The position numbers and the translations under genes are program-made. A model generated the notes under the pieces. The model ran no database searches, was not told where the DNA came from, and saw only the letters and a list, made by a program, of their open reading frames with translations. A DNA stretch of 64,000 nt, from positions 372,001 through 436,000 of the forward strand of contig CAVQVR010000001.1 of the NCBI GenBank assembly GCA_963717195.1, in the 5' to 3' direction. Shown here piece after piece: positions 60,293 to 64,000 of this stretch (positions are counted from its first letter, which is position 1; every line of letters starts with the position of its first letter). The stretch comes from JACDAE01 sp963717195 (GTDB lineage: Bacteria > Chloroflexota > Ktedonobacteria > Ktedonobacterales > Ktedonobacteraceae).

Positions 60293-62030
60293 ACTGTGCC
60301 GTTACGTTTCCTTGGGAACCGGAGATATCTGGAATTTGGCCTGGCTCCAGTACTTCTGTTCCTGTGGGCGTATTGACATCAACCAATCCTCCTCCTCCGC
60401 CACCAAATGCTGCGTTCCCGATCTCACTTTCGTCTCCTTCTTCTCCGTCTCCATCCCCTCCGCCATGTTCAATCAGCATCAGCCCGGTCGGGTCCGTCGC
60501 ACTGGTGGGATTATCCCCCACATACGCATACGGGTCCATTCCCGATATATTATTGAGCACCGGGTCCGCACTTGTAAAGCGCCCACTGACCGAATCATAG
60601 TATCTGGCGTTATAGTACAGCAACCCCGTCACTGCATCCAGTCGCTGCCCCGTAAAATTGTAGGCCGTTGGCATCGTCCCCACGCTGTAGCGCGAGGCCC
60701 CATAGGGCGCATACAATTGCATGGCCTGCACGCTTCCATCCCCGCGCAGCGCCAACACCGCACTTCCCAACAGATCAGGAACCAGCGTATACCACGCCGT
60801 GCCCGTTGCCTCCGCCACCGTCTGCCCACCCACCTGATAATACTTCGTCGTGGTCGTCGTCCCGTTGCTGATGGTCGTATCGGTCCAGCCATCGAACGTG
60901 ATGATGGTACTGGTCCCACTGCTCGTCGTCTGCGTTTGCAGGACGCGGTTTCCTTCAGCATCGTAGAGGTTTTGCTGACTGCCAGTCGTGCCACTGGGAG
61001 CCGTCCAACTCGTCAACTGTCCCTCGTTATCGTAGCTCATCGTCGCACCCGTTTGCGAACCACTGGCACAACTCTGGCTTCCACTGGTATCGACGTTGCG
61101 ACAGGTCATATTGCCCATGGCATCGTAGCTGGCGTATTGGTTGGGCACCGAACTGAGGCTCGTCGCCGCATGCACATGGGACGCATCCCCATAGGTGACC
61201 GTTCCGGCTGGACCCGAGGTCATGCGATCAATGGCGTCATAGCTGAACGATTGGCTGTAGGCGGGAGTCGTACTGCCTCCGGGCGTTGATCCACAATGAT
61301 CGCCTCCTGAAGGCGTGCCACTATTGCCCGCCCAGACCAACCGATCCAGCGCATCGTAGCAGAAGGATTGATTGTCCGTTAGGCTGCTTCCACTCGTCGT
61401 GGGCACGCTGGTTGCAAGTTGGAGCACATTGCCCACATTGTCATAGGTCTGCGTCTGATTGAACAACGCTGTTCCATTGACACTTACCCCAGTCGGAATG
61501 GGACGCCCAATGCTATCATAGCCCACACTCACGGTCACAGGCGTCGTCACCGTTCCCTGATAGGCGACCCCACCAACCGTCATCCCGGCCAGTTGCCCGG
61601 TATTGGTATACTGCACGCCACTGACAATGGCCCCGTTGGCGGTACTCATCCCTCGGAAATAGCCATTGCTGTCATAGTTCGAGGCAACAATCTCTCCATC
61701 GGGATACGTGAACGTGGTTGGCTCTCCCGCATCGTTATAGCTCATGGACACGTTCTGCGTCGTCGTCTGCCCATCTGCCGTCACCGAGAGGGCACCTGCA
61801 ATCGTCTGGCCACGTGCATCATAGCCGTTACAACGCCATCCGCTGCCTGCTCCACCACTGAAGGTTTCGGCAATCGCCTCTCCAATGGGTGCCGAGGTTC
61901 CATTGGGTGCCGTACAGGCCGAAGGAAAGGTCATCCCAGGATTACTGCCGTTATTGTAGCTATCATAGAAGAAGGCCGCATAGGCACTATTCTGACAGGG
62001 ATTGACCTCTTCTGAGGAGATACAGAGCAA
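60279..62030 (-). CDS. RHS unit 3: truncated RHS core
   Basis: 583-aa RHS core fragment with YD repeats (FCYDALDRLVWAGNSGTPSG, YDAMGNMTCRNVDTSGSQSC) and the core end GLLYYNARYYDSVSGRFTSA. It is similar to, but clearly diverged from, units 1 and 2. It lacks Hint and signal peptide. The 5' end is cut at about 62040, inside what in unit 2 is DRPLCIGTASAQVNPCG. It ends QYDPK at a one-base slip, beyond which the tip frame 59633-60292 continues. Confidence 0.75.
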   Translation of the reverse strand: MLCISSEEVNPCQNSAYAAFFYDSYNNGSNPGMTFPSACTAPNGTSAPIGEAIAETFSGGAGSGWRCNGYDARGQTIAGALSVTADGQTTTQNVSMSYNDAGEPTTFTYPDGEIVASNYDSNGYFRGMSTANGAIVSGVQYTNTGQLAGMTVGGVAYQGTVTTPVTVSVGYDSIGRPIPTGVSVNGTALFNQTQTYDNVGNVLQLATSVPTTSGSSLTDNQSFCYDALDRLVWAGNSGTPSGGDHCGSTPGGSTTPAYSQSFSYDAIDRMTSGPAGTVTYGDASHVHAATSLSSVPNQYASYDAMGNMTCRNVDTSGSQSCASGSQTGATMSYDNEGQLTSWTAPSGTTGSQQNLYDAEGNRVLQTQTTSSGTSTIITFDGWTDTTISNGTTTTTKYYQVGGQTVAEATGTAWYTLVPDLLGSAVLALRGDGSVQAMQLYAPYGASRYSVGTMPTAYNFTGQRLDAVTGLLYYNARYYDSVSGRFTSADPVLNNISGMDPYAYVGDNPTSATDPTGLMLIEHGGGDGDGEEGDESEIGNAAFGGGGGGLVDVNTPTGTEVLEPGQIPDISGSQGNVTAQYDPK

Positions 62031-62116
62031 GCAAACATCTCACCTTTGTCTGCCCGCTCTGTGACACCATTACAAATTCGAACTCATCAAGCGTTCTCTC
62101 GCTTCAATGAACAACA

Positions 62117-63481
62117 TCATTTTTCCTCGGTCTTTGCTCGTCGCGGTGGAATATAAGGATACAATGCCAACAATGCCTCCCCCTTCTTCTCATACGTATC
62201 AGGATCATTGGGTTCCAGATGGAGTGCTTCATCATAGGCTTGCACCGCTTCCTCATAGCGACCGAGTTCTGCTAGACTTATGCCTTTATTTGCATAAACT
62301 TGTGCATCCTTAGGACTCAGAAGTAATGCGTGATCGTAGGCTACAAGCGCTTCTTCGTATCGATCCAGATTGGCGAAGGCAACCCCTTGGTTATTCCAAA
62401 TATCAGGATCATTGGGATCGAGGTGTAATGCGTGATTGTAGGCGATAAGTGCTTCCTCGTACCTTTTCAGACTAGCTAACACAACTCCCTTATTATAGTA
62501 GATGTTGGCATCATTGGATTCCAGACTCAATGCCTGATTATATGCCTCTAATGCCTCCTCATGTCTTCCAAGATCATCCAATACTCCTCCCTTGTTGTAG
62601 TAAATGTTGGCATCATTAGATTCCAGACTCAATGCCTGATTATATGCCTCTAATGCCTCCTCATATCTCTTCAACTGGGTTAACACAACTCCTTTGTTAT
62701 AATAGATATCTGTGCTATTGGTGTCCAGAAGAAGCGCCTGATTGTATGCCAGTAGCGCTTCTTCATATCTTTCTAGCCTCTCTAGCACAATTCCTTTGTT
62801 ATAATAGGTGTTGCCATTATCAAATTTCAGGATCAACGCCTGATTATATGCTTCTAAAGCTTCCTCATATCTTCCAAGATCTTTCAGCACAACTCCTTGG
62901 TTGTAATAAGCAATTACATAGCCTGGTTTCAGGATCAACGCCTGATTATATGCTTCTAAAGCTTCCTCATATCTTCCAAGGTCACCTAGTGTAACCCCCT
63001 TATTATTCCAGGTAAGAGCAGCATCAGGTTGCAATCGCAACGCCTCGTCGTAGGTCTTCAGTGCATCCTCATATCTTTCTAGGGCTGCCAAACTATCTCC
63101 TTTACTATTCCAGATTGAGGAATCATCGGGCTCCAATCTCAATGCTGCGTCATAAGCCTCCAGCGCTTCCTTATATCTTCCAAGATCTTCCAATGCAAGA
63201 CCTTTATCATAATAATCAAGGGCCCGAGCAGGATCATGACGTAACGCTTCCTCAAAAGCTACCAGTGCCTCTTCATAGCGCTCAAGCTTGCCTAGAGACA
63301 ACCCTTTTGCATGATGGACCTGGGCATCCTGGGGATCGATCTGAAGTGCCCGTTCATACATGTATAGTGCCTCCTCGAAACGTTCTTGCTCCACCAAGTC
63401 TTCACCTTGTTTGAGCCACTCCTGTTTTCTCAATTGAATTTCCTCTTCATTTTCACGTTCTGATTTGGGAAGCTCCATCAT
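62117..63481 (-). CDS. TPR-repeat protein (about twelve TPRs)
   Basis: 454-aa protein built almost wholly of 34-residue TPRs, for example GRYEEALEAYNQALILKPGY and KRYEEALIAYNHALHLDPND. Two neighbouring repeats (ALSLESNDANIYYNKGGVLD and ALSLESNDANIYYNKGVVLA) are nearly identical, a recent internal duplication. AGGAGG precedes the ATG at 63481. There is no signal peptide or membrane segment. It likely serves as a protein-interaction scaffold. It lies upstream of the truncated RHS unit 3 on the same strand, about 80 bp away. Confidence 0.85.
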   Translation of the reverse strand: MMELPKSERENEEEIQLRKQEWLKQGEDLVEQERFEEALYMYERALQIDPQDAQVHHAKGLSLGKLERYEEALVAFEEALRHDPARALDYYDKGLALEDLGRYKEALEAYDAALRLEPDDSSIWNSKGDSLAALERYEDALKTYDEALRLQPDAALTWNNKGVTLGDLGRYEEALEAYNQALILKPGYVIAYYNQGVVLKDLGRYEEALEAYNQALILKFDNGNTYYNKGIVLERLERYEEALLAYNQALLLDTNSTDIYYNKGVVLTQLKRYEEALEAYNQALSLESNDANIYYNKGGVLDDLGRHEEALEAYNQALSLESNDANIYYNKGVVLASLKRYEEALIAYNHALHLDPNDPDIWNNQGVAFANLDRYEEALVAYDHALLLSPKDAQVYANKGISLAELGRYEEAVQAYDEALHLEPNDPDTYEKKGEALLALYPYIPPRRAKTEEK

Positions 63482-63640
63482 CAACAACTTCCTCCTTTCA
63501 CAAAATATTCTCTATCATACAGCATTATTAGATGCAATGCTCCTGCTTCTGAAGCTTTAATCTGTAGAAAGGCATAGTATTTACCCCTCTACAGAAGGCT
63601 TCAATCTCTCATAACCAAAGTTAAATTGAGAGTCAGGAAC

Positions 63641-64000
63641 CTATGGAAAAAAAGGTATAGGGTCACTTTCTAAGAAGTTTGTAGCTGCATCCCAAGCATC
63701 GGATGCCCAACTCCCGACTTGATCCCAGCTATCGGATGCCCAACTTGTGATCTGATCCCAGGCATTGGTCGCCCAACTTACCGCTTGAACCCACCAGGAG
63801 GGATCGGGAGCCGGTGCAATTATAGGCGGTGTATATGGCTGCGAAATGGTTGGTGGTATATACACCGGTACCGGCGTAAGATCAATGGTGACAGGCGGGT
63901 GTGTATATGATGGTACACTATCAGGGTTTTGATATTTATTATATCTACCATTACTATCTCTTATCGCACTTCCACGATTCTGTGGCTTTGCTTTCTGATT
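63641..64000 (-). CDS. Trp-rich repeat protein, 5'-partial at the window edge
   Basis: The minus-strand frame is open from base 64000 to the stop at 63641 (119 codons), so the start lies beyond the window. The visible part is Pro/Thr-rich (HPPVTIDLTPVPVYIPPTIS), then three imperfect copies of a Trp-Ala-Ser repeat (SWATNAWDQI, SWASDSWDQV, SWASDAWDAA). It ends FLESDPIPFFP. I do not recognise a family. Its place next to the RHS locus and the Pro-rich linker make a toxin-associated or secreted protein possible. Confidence 0.55.
   Translation of the reverse strand, partial: NQKAKPQNRGSAIRDSNGRYNKYQNPDSVPSYTHPPVTIDLTPVPVYIPPTISQPYTPPIIAPAPDPSWWVQAVSWATNAWDQITSWASDSWDQVGSWASDAWDAATNFLESDPIPFFP

Noticed and set aside
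59970..61289. 439-aa plus-strand ORF opposite RHS unit 3
   Set aside because: It overlaps the RHS core and tip on the other strand and has the same antisense composition as the other shadow frames.

Overview
The window reads as chromosome of a Chloroflexota bacterium, probably class Ktedonobacteria. The basis is the 16S/23S rRNA text, about 50% GC, Ser/Thr kinases with zinc-ribbon or FHA modules, many TPR, pentapeptide and SUKH proteins, RHS proteins with Hint domains, and GTAGGGGC-type intergenic palindromes. The class-level call is inference; no search was run.

Layout. (1) 1-7.8 kb: a glycolate-oxidase-type cluster, glcD (cut by the window edge), glcE, an RlmM-like RNA methyltransferase and glcF; then a small membrane protein, a GNAT acetyltransferase and a Gfo/Idh/MocA oxidoreductase. 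(2) 7.95-13.4 kb: a minus-strand rRNA operon (two promoters, 16S, spacer, 23S, terminator) with no 5S gene and no tRNA. (3) 13.5-23.6 kb: tyrA, a secreted glycosidase and a GTPase that are each split by a frameshift, an M20 peptidase, nth, a lipid kinase and an Lrp-type regulator. (4) 24-37.3 kb: an orphan IS605-type right end resembling an omegaRNA, two Ser/Thr kinases, an APH-like protein overlapping a sulfurtransferase, a DUF6391-like protein, the 2-oxoglutarate dehydrogenase pair sucA (frameshifted) and sucB, and a secreted SGNH esterase. (5) 37.5-46.5 kb: kptA, then an accessory island of duplicated unknown genes, TPR proteins and SUKH/SMI1 immunity-like genes. (6) 46.5-64 kb: a polymorphic-toxin locus with three truncated RHS units plus one loose toxin tip. 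Two of the RHS units share a near-identical core and PT-Hint domain but carry different C-terminal tips, and each tip is followed by its own small candidate immunity gene. A pentapeptide-repeat fusion protein sits among them, and TPR and W-rich proteins close the window.

How the parts work together. glcDEF would oxidise glycolate or lactate with FAD and Fe-S centres. sucA and sucB form the E1 and E2 parts of 2-oxoglutarate dehydrogenase and overlap by 11 nt. In the RHS locus the YD-repeat shell encloses a toxin tip, the Hint domain (ending VVHNC) is expected to cut it loose, and the downstream gene protects the producer. The repeated shell and Hint sequences offer long homology for exchanging tips.

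Caveat: at least ten reading-frame breaks occur in otherwise conserved genes, several at short homopolymers or dinucleotide runs. Some may be sequencing errors (sucA most obviously); others, in duplicated or truncated accessory genes, look like real decay.
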